Source: Pilatotrama ljubarskyi (Eukaryota; Basidiomycota; Agaricomycetes; Polyporales; Polyporaceae). Taken from it: 64,000 nucleotides of DNA. The stretch's first letter is position 1, and each line of letters starts with the position of its first letter. The notes beneath the pieces are model-generated. The model was given only the letters and a program-made list of their open reading frames with translations. It searched no databases and was not told the DNA's origin. The stretch covers positions 182,511 to 246,510 of the forward strand of contig MU277673.1 in NCBI GenBank assembly GCA_022385805.1. The letters run 5' to 3'. Below are positions 43,964 through 54,374 of the stretch, piece after piece. The translations under genes were made by a program, and so were the position numbers.

Positions 43964-45745
43964 TTAGTGTAGAGTCGTGGCACTCCTAGCCTCTTTCTGC
44001 AGCCGCACCCATTCATCGACCTTCTCCCGTTCGACTTCGACACCGTGCTCCGCTTGCAAGTGACGGCGCAGGTCGTACGCGCGACTGAAGACGTATTGGC
44101 AGTCAACCTTGCGCTTGCTGCTCGAGTAAACCGCAGCGGAGCTCGTAACTCCTTTGTCGGCGCCCTCTGGGGAGAGGAGGGGCGGGAGGTGAGGATATGG
44201 ACATTGCAGCTTGGTAGCCTGCTTGATGGACTCCTTGGCATGTGCGGCGTATGTACTGCCGGTTATCAAGTCAATGTCCATGGCGCCTGACGTCTCGTGC
44301 GCAGCTTCTGACGGGTGATCAGAGTCGCCTTCAACGCCCGAGTCCGAATCGGAGCTATGACTGCTCTCGTCCGCGGCCTGAGTGCCGTTCTCAGGAGCGT
44401 GCAACTTGGCGAAATGCCGTTGTAGGAGATGCTTATACCCAAAAGCCCGCTTGCAATGTTCGTGTGGGCAGACGAAGTCCCGACGCCCCAGGTGGGCGAT
44501 ATTGTGGTGTGTGGTCAGCGCTTTCTTCTGCAACGTCATAAATACAATCAGATCTGGGGTGCTCTGCAGGGAGGACGTGCTACTTACGGATTTGAAGTCC
44601 TTGTCGCACCCGTCCACATCGCAAGACCAGTCTCTGCCAACCTCTCCACCGCGACGCCGCTTGCTTGGTCGCTCATCTGCGTCTGACCTGGCTCCTGCCA
44701 CGACATCGCCCATGTCACCCTCCTGCTCGCGCTGGGCATGGATTTTGAGATGTGCGCGCAGGCCTTTCTGCTGGGTAAAGGTCTTCCCGTTACAGGAAGG
44801 GTGGGGACATGTCGGAGGATGCGCTGTACGCATGTGATGCTGCAGGGCCGACCACGTAGGATGGTATACCGGCTCAGTACCTTCTGCCGGGAGACAGGAC
44901 TTGTGGACACAAGTATAGCGTTTGACTGCGTAGGCATCACGGCATCAGTCTGGTATTTCAGCCAGCAGGTGAGCAGAGCTTACCATCATGCGTCTTGGCG
45001 TGGGCGGTGAGCTTCTGGTTGGTGGTGAACGACTTTGTGCAGCCGGGATGCTCACAGCGGTACGGTTTGGTGCCAGGGGGTGAATGAGCTGTGCACATAT
45101 GCTCGCGCAGCTGGTGATGCTTAGAGAACGCTACATCACACCTAGGCTCATTACACTAGAATGACTCCTTAGCTTCTGTCAATGATCAGAAGCGAGTTGA
45201 CACCTTACCTTGAACGGCTTCTCTCCTCTATGGAGCTCAAGGTGCACACGGAGATGCTGCGACGTCCAGAACCGCTTTCCGCACCCCTCTTCATCGCAGG
45301 CGAACGGTTTCGCAGAGCTCGGCAGATGCGTCCGCGCGTGCGCCTGCAAGTGAGTCTCGCGCAGGTACGACTTGTTGCACGTCGCGCACACAAATGGCCG
45401 CTTCACAGGCACTCAATTACATGCTTGAAGCATAGGAAAGGAACAACGCACGTCTCCTGTGTGCGAGCGTTCATGCTCCGCTAGCCTAGAAGGCTTCGAG
45501 TATGCCTTCGTGCATCCCTCAAAGCTGCACGGATACCGTTTCTGACGTTTAGGGACAGATGGGCCAGAGAGAGGGGCCGGCGCATCTGAGGCTTGCCCAG
45601 GGTCGTATTCGGACTCGGTAGGGTCGTTCTCACAGCTCGGTGCGGGAGATGATAGGTGTATGACAAGAGAATCTTGCCGCTTCCGTTTGCGCAGGGTGTA
45701 CGCGGTCGCCGTCGAGCTAGATACGTCCAACACAGCTGCCATCAT
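43964..45745 (-). CDS. TFIIIA-like C2H2 zinc-finger transcription factor
   Basis: TFIIIA binds the internal control region of 5S rRNA genes and 5S RNA. I take the ATG at 45745 (MMAAVLDVSSSTATAYTLRK); an in-frame ATG at 45856 would add 37 residues but leaves only 45 bp to the divergent gene. Fingers in order: YPCSFEGCTKAYSKPSRLAE, FVCATCNKSYLRETHLQAHA, FACDEEGCGKRFWTSQHLRV, CNEPRCDVAFSKHHQLREHM, YRCEHPGCTKSFTTNQKLTA, a degenerate YTCVHKSC finger with a longer loop, CPHPSCNGKTFTQQKGLRAH, WSCDVDGCDKDFKS split by an intron, and FVCPHEHCKRAFGYKHLLQR. A last finger-like unit has its two Cys 34 residues apart (LQCPYPHL .. KVDCQYVFSRAYDLRRHLQA). The C-terminus ends SATTLH, TAA at 43966-43964. Nine to ten fingers with an acidic Ser linker fit fungal TFIIIA. 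Confidence 0.85.
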
Positions 45746-45901
45746 AGACTGGAGACGGAGGCAGCAGGAGACTCCGGGGAAGGTTGTCGAGCTGGTGGCC
45801 CGCGGCGGATGGTGGGGGTGATCGGGAGGAAATTTACGCGCCCGCGACGCGCTCATCTGTCGAGGCGCGATCGCAAGCGCCCGTGTCAGGCTACCGCGAC
45901 C
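45746..45901. promoter_or_regulatory. Short divergent promoter shared by TFIIIA-like and RPC5 genes
   Basis: 156 bp between the ATG at 45745 (-) and the ATG at 45902 (+). Both products belong to the RNA polymerase III machinery, so a common control is plausible but is inference. Confidence 0.5.
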
Positions 45902-46867
45902 ATGGAGGGCGAAGACAGGCTCGTCTCAGCAATCCCTGTGCACTTCACCAATGCTCTCCAGCCCAATATCCATCTCCACCAGTTCCCTCTCCTTACTCGC
46001 CCTCTTGAGGTACCGCCTTCAGCCGCAGCAAGCGGCAAGCGTATCCGGGCGCGCGTGAAGCCGAAGGTCAAGCGGCTGGAGGTCCATGTCCCGGTCGATA
46101 CGCGACCCGAAGTGTGGAACGCGGAGAGGTCGAAGGATCTCGGCGCTGCTAGGGTAGAAGATGACAAAGAGAAGAACCAGGAGCTCCCGAAGGTGAAGCA
46201 GAGGGAGGGGGAAGAGCCGAGGCTGTCCGAAGTGCGCATGCGCAGTGAACAGGTCCCCCAATCCGGGACATACGTCCTGGGTGTCTTGCGCGAAGGTACG
46301 TCTTATGATAAGCAATGCCATGCGACTCGAAGACTTCATGGCTGCGTTTCTTAGGCCGCCTGCATCTACACCCTATCAGCGAGACCCATCAGTTCCGACC
46401 CACCCTGACCTACATGGACATGTACACGCGAAAAACAAGAAGAACTCGCGGTGGGGATGACTCCGACGAAGACGACGGCCCCCCTCCGGATCCGGATGAG
46501 CCCGCACCCGTACCCGCACCTAAGAAGGAGAAGAAGCCGGCCGGAGACGCAAAAGAGGTTCAAGTAGCCGTACGAAAATCCGGGGAGAGCGCGACGGGCT
46601 TGCAATTCCAGGGCGGTATGACCCAGGTGCGAAGGGAAATGCTGACGTTGATCCATGCGGAAGAGGATGAACGCTGGGAGGATTTCGAGTACTGTGGCGG
46701 AGAGGTACGTATTCCGCTTGCACCCTCACTGCGCGAAATGCTGAAGGTAGCTTCTGCAGACTGCAGAAGCGAATGAGGCGTTCGAGTCTGTGTTCTCGAC
46801 CTCGTTCCAAGAGCTCGAGTGCAAATCTGATATCGCAAGTCTGCTTAAAGATGTACCTGGCCTATAG
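45902..46867 (+). CDS. RPC37: DNA-directed RNA polymerase III subunit RPC5 (Rpc37)
   Basis: Pol III-specific subunit that pairs with Rpc53 in a TFIIF-like module used in initiation and termination. Exons 45902-46295, 46355-46704 and 46760-46867; 283 residues. The Sin-like region gives the identity: ALQPNIHLHQFPLLTRPLEV, RIRARVKPKVKRLEVHVPVD, TYVLGVLREGRLHLHPISET, HQFRPTLTYMDMYTRKTRRT and VQVAVRKSGES, then RREMLTLIHAEEDERWEDFE. The order matches the human RPC5 N-terminal region; the long C-terminal extension of the animal protein is absent, as in yeast. The end is SDIASLLKDVPGL, TAG at 46865-46867. The pairing with TFIIIA across a 156-bp gap is the notable context. Confidence 0.88.
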
Positions 46868-47116
46868 CTGTCCCCGCTGTATTCATACGCTTGTACTCTA
46901 CCCTCGCTTTCAGAACGACGTCGCATCGCACGTGCAGACCTCTGCCCCACGTCACATATCGGACGCGGGGTGCTTGCACTCCGAGAATCCGCCACAGAAG
47001 CAGTTCGTCCGCCTTGTTCGGCTCCCGCGGTGCACCAGAATGTGACACTCATCTTTCGCATCCTGGTGTACTCCACCAACACTCACCAGGGCTCCACGTC
47101 CAACTCTCGAGCTCGA

Positions 47117-50100
47117 ATGGCCGACTCCAGCGACACAGAGTCCGAGTCCGGTGCGTCCGCCGTCGGCTGGGACGCAGCAGACTTCGTGCAGATTTCTGTC
47201 GAGCTCGGCGGCATTGGCCAGACATCTGTCGGGCTCCTCGAATTGCGTGACGCCCTCGACACTTTACGAGGGATGGATATATGCGCAGTCGAACAAGTGA
47301 GTTTACTCTGGCCTTGCGCAGTGAGCCACGAAACCACGAAACATGCACAGGACGAACGATTGCACGAGAGGATACAGCACATATCGAGCACGATCCTATC
47401 TTTCCTCGACCGCGCGACTGAAAGCGGGCAGTTGCCACAGGAGAGCGTTGAAGACGTGCCCGCAGCGTTACTCGTACTGCGTAGGGATCCATCTTGCACA
47501 TGTCGCTTCCTGTATTAACCGTAGCTCCCATGCCGCTTAGTGGACGAACCTGCGTTGACCTTGCTGCTCCAGTACCGGGTACTCTTTCGCAGCATTGCCT
47601 CTCGCAGCTTGGACGAGTCGACATCAGCCATCGCCGTTTCTTGGGTTGACGTTGTGTTTGCAAAGCTCGCGTACGCCATTGTCACCGTGGCAGGGATCAT
47701 TTATGACGTCCAACCATCCGATCACGGCCACCCGGACGCAGTGCGCGCTCAGAAAGCAGACGATATGTTGCGGGCCGCAGTACAGCTACCCGGTGAGCTC
47801 CACCGGGAATGAAATGGCTGACTGCACCGGCTGAGTGCACATCCATAGACAGGTGGCCCGATATCGTACAGTCTCTATGTTCCGAATATGCTTCCCCAGC
47901 CGCGACTAGGCTAGCATTCACTCTCGTCTGGGGAACGTGTGTTATGGCCCCGAGGCTCGCGATGGATGATATTTCGCTACCCAAGTCCGTCCTGCGTTCC
48001 GCAACGATTGACCCGAGACTCACGAGACGCGCACAGCGAAGCCAAGGACGATTTACTCGAGGTACTTCAGCACCGAGTCAAGCAGATGAGCAACAAGAGA
48101 GACCGAGCCGCACACGCGTCTCTGGTTGATGTCAGCGAGCAGGAGCGAGTTACCTGCGCCATGCTTATCTCCCTGTATGCGGTATGATGCATGCATGTCC
48201 CATCCAAGGAGTCATGACAGATCGTCTTCAGATGGCTGACAAGCTCGACGCCAGTGCGAACTCGCCGTGCAGGCCACAGTCGTACGCTACTCTACTGGAT
48301 ATGATCGAGCGTATTCTACTCCCGGACGACACTTCTCAATTGTGGTGCAGTGTCTCCCCGGTGAGGGAGGTAGACGTCGCGCAAGCTATCCTCTTGAAAT
48401 GGGGCCATGTCCTGCCTTGGTCGTGGAGAGTTTGGGATGATGCTCGTCTATACAACTCGGATGTGGCCGAACGCCTGGTGGGTACTATAGCTGTCCAACT
48501 TCAGAGGGTAATCACTAACGTCCCGAAGACTGCGACTTGTTTGTACCACTTGGATGAAATCGCCTCGGACGTTTCGGCGGGACATTCGGTGGAGTGGTGG
48601 GACGACCACCTGGTGGACGCGTTAGATAGCAATCCATACGCGGCATTGTCGATGATCTCGGTATATGGACCTCTGTCTACTCTGCTCCACTCACAACTCA
48701 CGAGACGCCTATCAGCGTCTCCTTCAATGCGCAGTCTCGATGGCCAGGGATCCGACCTCTGGAGGACTCGGCCCCGCGGTCCTTGACGTGGTCTTGAAGG
48801 CGTGCTGGAGCATCAAGCACGTCCTCAATGTTACCTGGGTAGATGACGGACTGTTGCCGTCGCTGTATAGTGTCATGTCTAGTCTCTTCTTCTCGCTGGG
48901 CGATGGGGATCTTGAACTCAGTAGTGGGCCCTATCACATCTGGCGATGGGGACGTTCTCTGACCCCTGTCCAGTCAAGGATCTCATCCTTGAAGGACTAT
49001 CATTCTCCCTTTCCAGCCTTCACCCCGCCATGGATGCCATGGACGACCAGCGGTCGGATTGTGCGCTTGCCTGGGAGCGTAGTGAGTGCTCTGCATGTCC
49101 TTGAACTGTGAACACCGGTCACTATCTAACCAGTCATCGTGCATTCGTCAGCACTACGCCGTGCGCGCACGTAAGTGGCTGAAAGCCGGTCCATGCACCG
49201 AACCCCTCACACTGCTTCTAGTGCCTTCAAGACCGAGTCTTCGCGAAACACACTTTCTGAGTCGGTTCTGCGCAGCTACAGACAAAGCCTGCAGCTGCTC
49301 ACAGTGTTATGGAGCACAGGCCGGACGCCTCGCACACTGTCCGACCCCACACTGCTGTTGGTCTCAACCGTCCTTGGCTGGCTCGAGTCAGAAGCCCTCG
49401 AGTCTCACGCATGGAAAATGCTCGGGGACGCTGCGATCACCGCTCTGGCCTTATGGCGTCAGTGCGGTGAAGGGTCGGCTCACAGCGTAGGAGCCGATTT
49501 CGTTTGGGATGTCGTCCAAGAGATGGATCCCGGTGACCTAGCCCTTGCGGGTGCGTCGCGTGTACCTGCAGCGATGAAGATGATGCTCACGCAAAGCTGT
49601 AGCGTCGGTTGCTGCTTACATATCGGCAACAGCTCATATCCATACTCGCGATACTCTCGCGTGCAGCGAAGCCTGGGACTATTGTCGCGACGTGGCCCTG
49701 ATGATACTGAATCACGACTTTGTAGGAGCGGAAGAGCCGCTTGCGCTCCTGGTCTTTCCTGTGATCTGCCGGGCCCTGGGGGCGCTGACACAAAATGCTC
49801 CTTTAGTTGCAAGTGAGTCGTCTCTTCGCTGGTATGTCGCCTCCAGCGATTGACGAGCGACGTAAGGACGGTACTATGTCGCGTCACCCTGGACCATATG
49901 CATGATCGCACAACTGAAGACCATCTGGAACGAGTCCTCGCACGGCGACGAGTATATTCGAATGTTACGGGAACTCGGCGATGCGGATTTGGAGCACCTC
50001 TGCTCCTTCGTACGTGCTCTACAATCCAAACCAGGTGTTCAGCTCACGCATCTTCACACAGCTGGAGGTTGCTTCAACTACTGGATCTGACAAGTATCCC

Positions 50101-50280
50101 GGGAACGCTACAAAGGTGCGCCAGCTACATGTGCCCGAGGGGTATGCAGAGCATTCTGACAGCGTCACTTTGCCAGGCTTTGGCGACGGTCCAACTCACC
50201 TTCTGCTGGAATCAGTCTCGCGCGTTGCTTATCCCGGGTTGACGTTGTGTACTAATAGCATAAGTCTGCATGACGTGTGA
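47117..50280 (+). CDS. Multi-exon protein of unknown function
   Basis: I do not recognise this gene. It starts at ATG 47117 (MADSSDTESESGASAVGWDA); the first exon ends VEQ before GTGAGT at about 47297. Later exons read as mostly helical protein: DERLHERIQHISSTILSFLD, LDEPALTLLLQYRVLFRSIA, WVDVVFAKLAYAIVTVAGII, DRWPDIVQSLCSEYASPAAT, EAKDDLLEVLQHRVKQMSNK, SYATLLDMIERILLPDDTSQ, LDVVLKACWSIKHVLNVTWV, VSTVLGWLESEALESHAWKM and GDEYIRMLRELGDADLEHLC. The alternation of long amphipathic helices suggests an alpha-solenoid (HEAT/ARM-like) fold, but no repeat consensus was confirmed. Frame changes at about 48010, 48690 and 49800 need introns I could not place with certainty; the exact stop (50089-50280) is also unsure. 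No stop interrupts the core exons, so I think it is a real gene rather than a relic. Confidence 0.55.
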
Positions 50281-50553
50281 AGTGGCGAGGAATAAGCGTG
50301 TTCCCTAGAATGCAGCGAGGCGGCCGACGCGACGGGTGTGGGACGCGTTGTGCACGTGACCGCGACATGGTTGGATTGCCTTATTGGAGTTGCGTGCATT
50401 GGGAGCCTCGTTGAACGCAGCCAGCTTCTCGCACTCTGACTACTTAGTACTTAGCTCTGATCACGGACACCACGCCTCTCTCACGACCCACACTCACGCC
50501 CTTCGTTGCTTGACCCTGTCTTTTCTGCTTTCCTCTTCTCTGTATATCGTTCA
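50281..50553. other. Intergenic, 273 bp; promoter of the LIM gene
   Basis: TTGGATTGCC (about 50372-50381) contains ATTG but no full CCAAT box. Pyrimidine-rich sequence precedes the ATG at 50554. Confidence 0.4.
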
Positions 50554-53500
50554 ATGGGCTTCTGCAGGAGATGCGGGGATATCGTCGTCGGGCCCCGCTG
50601 CAAATGCGGTGGCACCTCTGTCGGTGAGTCCTGTTGAAGCTGTCGCTGCGCGTACGGTCTGTGCGAACCCCACAACAGCACCTGTGGTGAAGTGGAATCA
50701 GGAGGGTGACAAGCAGGCCCAGGATCCTTGGTCGAAGACCTACGTGACCCGCGACAAGACCGCGCCCAAACCCATCCCCAGGACGAACACGGGTCAAGCA
50801 TTCCAAACGCCCGCCTCCTCTTCCACCACATCTCCAACCAAACGCTTTCCTCGTCCTGAGTCCCAGAAACCTCTGGCTGTATCCCTGGACCGCCGAGTCT
50901 CGGCCCACATCGCTTCCTCTACTTCCGTTGCGCGACCCCCTTCTCCTCTCAAGCAGTCCAGCTCGGTCTCTCATGGCGACGATCTCGCCTCTGCAAACCC
51001 TGAAGAAGGCATCCTGCCCAACCTAAACAGCGGCTCCCGCCTTGCTAAAGTCTACGGATCAGTACTACAACCTAAGGAAACCCTCTCGACGTTCATCTGT
51101 GCTCTCTGTTCTTCACCTTTCCCGCCGGATGCGACTATATACCCCGACCCCACGTCGATCCGCCCTGGGCTACCCATTGATGACGTTGGCTCAGGCACTC
51201 GTTTCCTCTGCCGACCCTGCTTTACCGCCAACGGAGGCTCCAAAGGGGAATGTCCCGCTTGCAGCAAACCGGTGCTGATCCTCAAGAGCGAAGGTGGCTT
51301 CGTAGAGACGAGCGGCAAAGTCTGGCACAAGCGTTGTTTCTGCTGCGAGGGCTGTTTCAAGAATATCGGTGACCACCCCATGGTCGATCTGCTAGGTCGA
51401 CCAAGCTGCGCAGACTGCTTCGAGAGCTGTCTGAAACGCCCCTCCGGCAACACACCGCGTCGTCGCAAGGACTCGGAGGAAGAGCGCAGCAACCTCGGCG
51501 GCATTAAGCGGACCAATAGGGAGCGCGAAGGCAGCCCGGCACTCGAGGAGCTCGAGATGAGGCTTGGTATCCGGAGCCGCGACAACACACCCGTCGCAGA
51601 GGGTCGAGGAGCGCGATTTGTGAACAGCGCTTCCAGCCCTTCAACCCACATGGCCACTTCGCCTCCGAGCACCCAGAGCCCGCTCAGCAAGCGATACACG
51701 ACCATCATGGCTGGAGACGCGAGCCCCACCGCTGAGCGTCTCGCTGCGCGTGCACGAGCCAACTCCTCGTCCAGCGTTGGTTCACCCTCTGCCCGTGAGG
51801 CGCTCTCCAGGTACCAGAGCTCCGACGCCTCCCCGACAAGGAACGGCAGCCCTCTCTCTCGACGGTCCTACGGTCGCTTGAAATCTCCCGACCCGGATGG
51901 AGGTGACGGCTCTCCCCTCAGTGCACGGTTCACTGGTTCAGGAAGTCCGCGGTATGGCAGCCCTGTATCCTCGAAGCCGCCCACGGCGGATGCCATCGAG
52001 GAGATGAAGCAGCGCTTCCTCAGACAGGCGTCGCCCGGTCCGCCGTCTGCTCCTGGTCAGACAGCGGCATCATCTTCCTCAAATACCACGACTCCTACTC
52101 GTTCGGCACGCCGCTCCCGCTCTCGCTCGCGTCCTCGCTCTAGCGGAACATCGTCTGCTGTGGCTGACGATGGCGACCTAGGAGGACCACTCCAGCCACA
52201 GACGACTCCTGGGTCAATTGCTCCCCTCCGCATCGTGCGTCGGGACAACACGGGTGGTACGAACCAGGTTCGTCGTGACAATACAGGTGATACGACCTGC
52301 GTCCGTCGTGACAACACCGGTGGAACCGGATATGTACGGCGTGATAACACAAGCGGCACAAAGTACGTGCGCCGTGACAACACCGGCGGCACTGGTTATA
52401 TGCGGCCGCAGAATACCGGAGGCACGAGTGTCCGTCGCGACACCACTGGCAACACCGACTACATGCGAGGGGATCTCACAGGCGACACGGTGCACACCCT
52501 GAAAGCAGACCGCACTGGGGATGCGGAGGTGGAATCGCTCCTCGGGGCCTTCCCCAGCGTGCCCACGGGCGACCTCATCGACTTCGGCCCCGACACGTCC
52601 ATGAGCTCGATATCCTCTGGCGTGACCAACGGCTCGCTCTCACGCATACCTCGCCCCACACGTGGTCTGACCCCGCCGGAACCTGGACGCATTGGGCTCG
52701 GGCTGCGGACAAGCACCTCCAGGACGTCCCTCGAGACGGATTACTCCTCCGTCCCACCGACGCCCGACCTCGCTGGCGATTTCTCCGACGCGGCGACGCA
52801 GTCCAGCGGCCCGTCTACGCCTCCCTCACTCAGTCCTCCCTCTCGTCGGGTACACGCCAAAGCGGAAGAGACCGGCAACAGCAGCCCGCACGTGAAGAGC
52901 GACGCTACAACCCCGACCCCGAAGTCGCGCACCCTGCCGCACGATATCACGATCCCGACCCCCCTGCCTGCGGACGCGCGCTGTGCAAAGTGCAGCCTGC
53001 CGCTGTTCAGCAGGAAGGACGGCGGGAAGTTCGTGACGGTGCCGGAGCAGCCGTCCAGCAGCGGTGTGCCGCCGAAGACGTACCATGCGTCGTGTTTCCG
53101 GTGTACGGTTTGCGACCGGCTGTTTCAGGACAGCGAGGGTGGGAGGGCGGTGTTCGTGCGCAGCCCGAAGGGCGCGTGTCATGTTGAGGTCATCGCCTAC
53201 TGTTTGCTAGATAATGTGTGCGCATATACTGACATGTATTACAGTGCGCGCCTCCGGAGAAGACTATCGTCCGCACCTACACCGCGACCATGCCGAGGTC
53301 AGCACCGGCGACCCAGGCCGCGTCCCGGACAGCTACTGCCACATACCACCCGGCGAGCACAAGTCGTTACGAGCCGCCACCGCCGAAGACTGCACCGCCG
53401 ATGCAGCAGACGTTCACCTTCCCGCAGCCGCGCTTCGGTGGGTCGGCTTCGTGCCCAGGCTGCAACAAGTCCGTGTCGCCCATGGAGCGCGGCGTTGTGC

Positions 53501-54104
53501 CCGGACCGCAGGGCACGCGCTGGCATGCGACGTGTCTCGTGTGTGGTGGCAGAGAGGCGAAGGGCCGTAGGAAGGAGGATGGCAAGCCTGGTTGTGGGAA
53601 GAAACTCGATAGTGCCGCGAAGACGGATAGGGAGGGAGGAGTGTGGTGTCGTGAATGCATGGTATGCAGTTTTTTGGTCGTGCTCTTCACGCAGTCGCTC
53701 ACTTGTGGATACAGCTCCTGATGCCCCCACAGCATCGCAACTCACCCTCGCCAACGCGGAGCACGCCCCTTGTACCGACATACACCGGAAGCCGAGGGGC
53801 CTTCGCTGGTGTCGCACCTCAGTTCACTGGCACAACTACGCTCGCTCGGCAATTCACTGGTCTTGGCGGTGGGTCCGACCCAGCGCTTATGAGGCAGCTG
53901 ACGGGCGGCGGGCTCAGCCCCACTCGCCAGCTGACGTCGAGCCCGACTAAGATGTTCGACGGTCCGCGCCCAGGAGCGTCTCGGTACCCGCGCCCGAAGA
54001 GCGCCATCGGGTTTGCCGCGCGCACCAAGAGCGAGGGCGGCGAGAGCCGCGGCATGTTCCTGGTGCGCCAGCTCACGGGCGGACGTAACAAGGAGGTGGC
54101 TTGA
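50554..54104 (+). CDS. Paxillin-like LIM-domain protein with 11-residue tandem repeats
   Basis: Exons 50554-50623, 50679-53188, 53245-53661 and 53715-54104 (GT..AG, phases 1, 0, 0); about 1128 residues. N-terminus MGFCRRCGDIVVGPRCKCGG is itself a small Cys cluster. LIM-type zinc modules: FICALCSSPFPPDATI through FLCRPCFTANGGSKGECPAC, VWHKRCFCCEGCFKNI and SCADCFESC (residues about 163-274), CAKCSLPLF .. YHASCFRCTVCDRLF .. HVECAPPE (about 790-880), and CPGCNKSVSP .. WHATCLVCGG .. VWCRECM (about 928-995). Between them lie long Ser/Pro-rich regions. Residues about 542-628 form a repeat of consensus VRRDNTGGTxY; the C-terminus repeats RQFTG and RQLTGG. LIM modules bind protein partners; in yeasts Pxl1-type proteins act at sites of polar growth and the division ring, a role inferred here. 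Confidence 0.8.
52235..52494 (+). repeat. 33-bp tandem repeats coding for VRRDNTGGTxY
   Basis: Seven to eight in-frame units of about 33 bp. The protein units are VRRDNTGGTNQ, VRRDNTGDTTC, VRRDNTGGTGY, VRRDNTSGTKY, VRRDNTGGTGY, then decaying units MRPQNTGGTS, VRRDTTGNTDY and MRGDLTGDTVH. Confidence 0.9.
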
Positions 54105-54374
54105 GGAGAGCATGGCGATAGCGGCTAGGCCCTTGGAGGTCGCACACGATCTATGGACTGTAACGTACTGACGGACTTGCGAACTGGCTCTGGTGTTCTC
54201 TCGATCGACGTTTGTTCTGCCTGGTTTTGCTACACGCTTTCTCTCCTGTTTCAGTCTGCGACATGTAAATGTATTCTGTCGGTTCAGATAGCAGGTTTCA
54301 AACCTCGGGCCTCCACGGTGAAGGGAGTGGGTACAGGGTATATGACAGCCGGCAGTGTTGCGAAGGAGGTGAGC

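Noticed and set aside
50384..53950. Very long uninterrupted plus-strand frame over the LIM gene
   Set aside because: It reads through the introns at 50624 and 53189 and leaves the LIM reading after 53188; the spliced model fits the family better.
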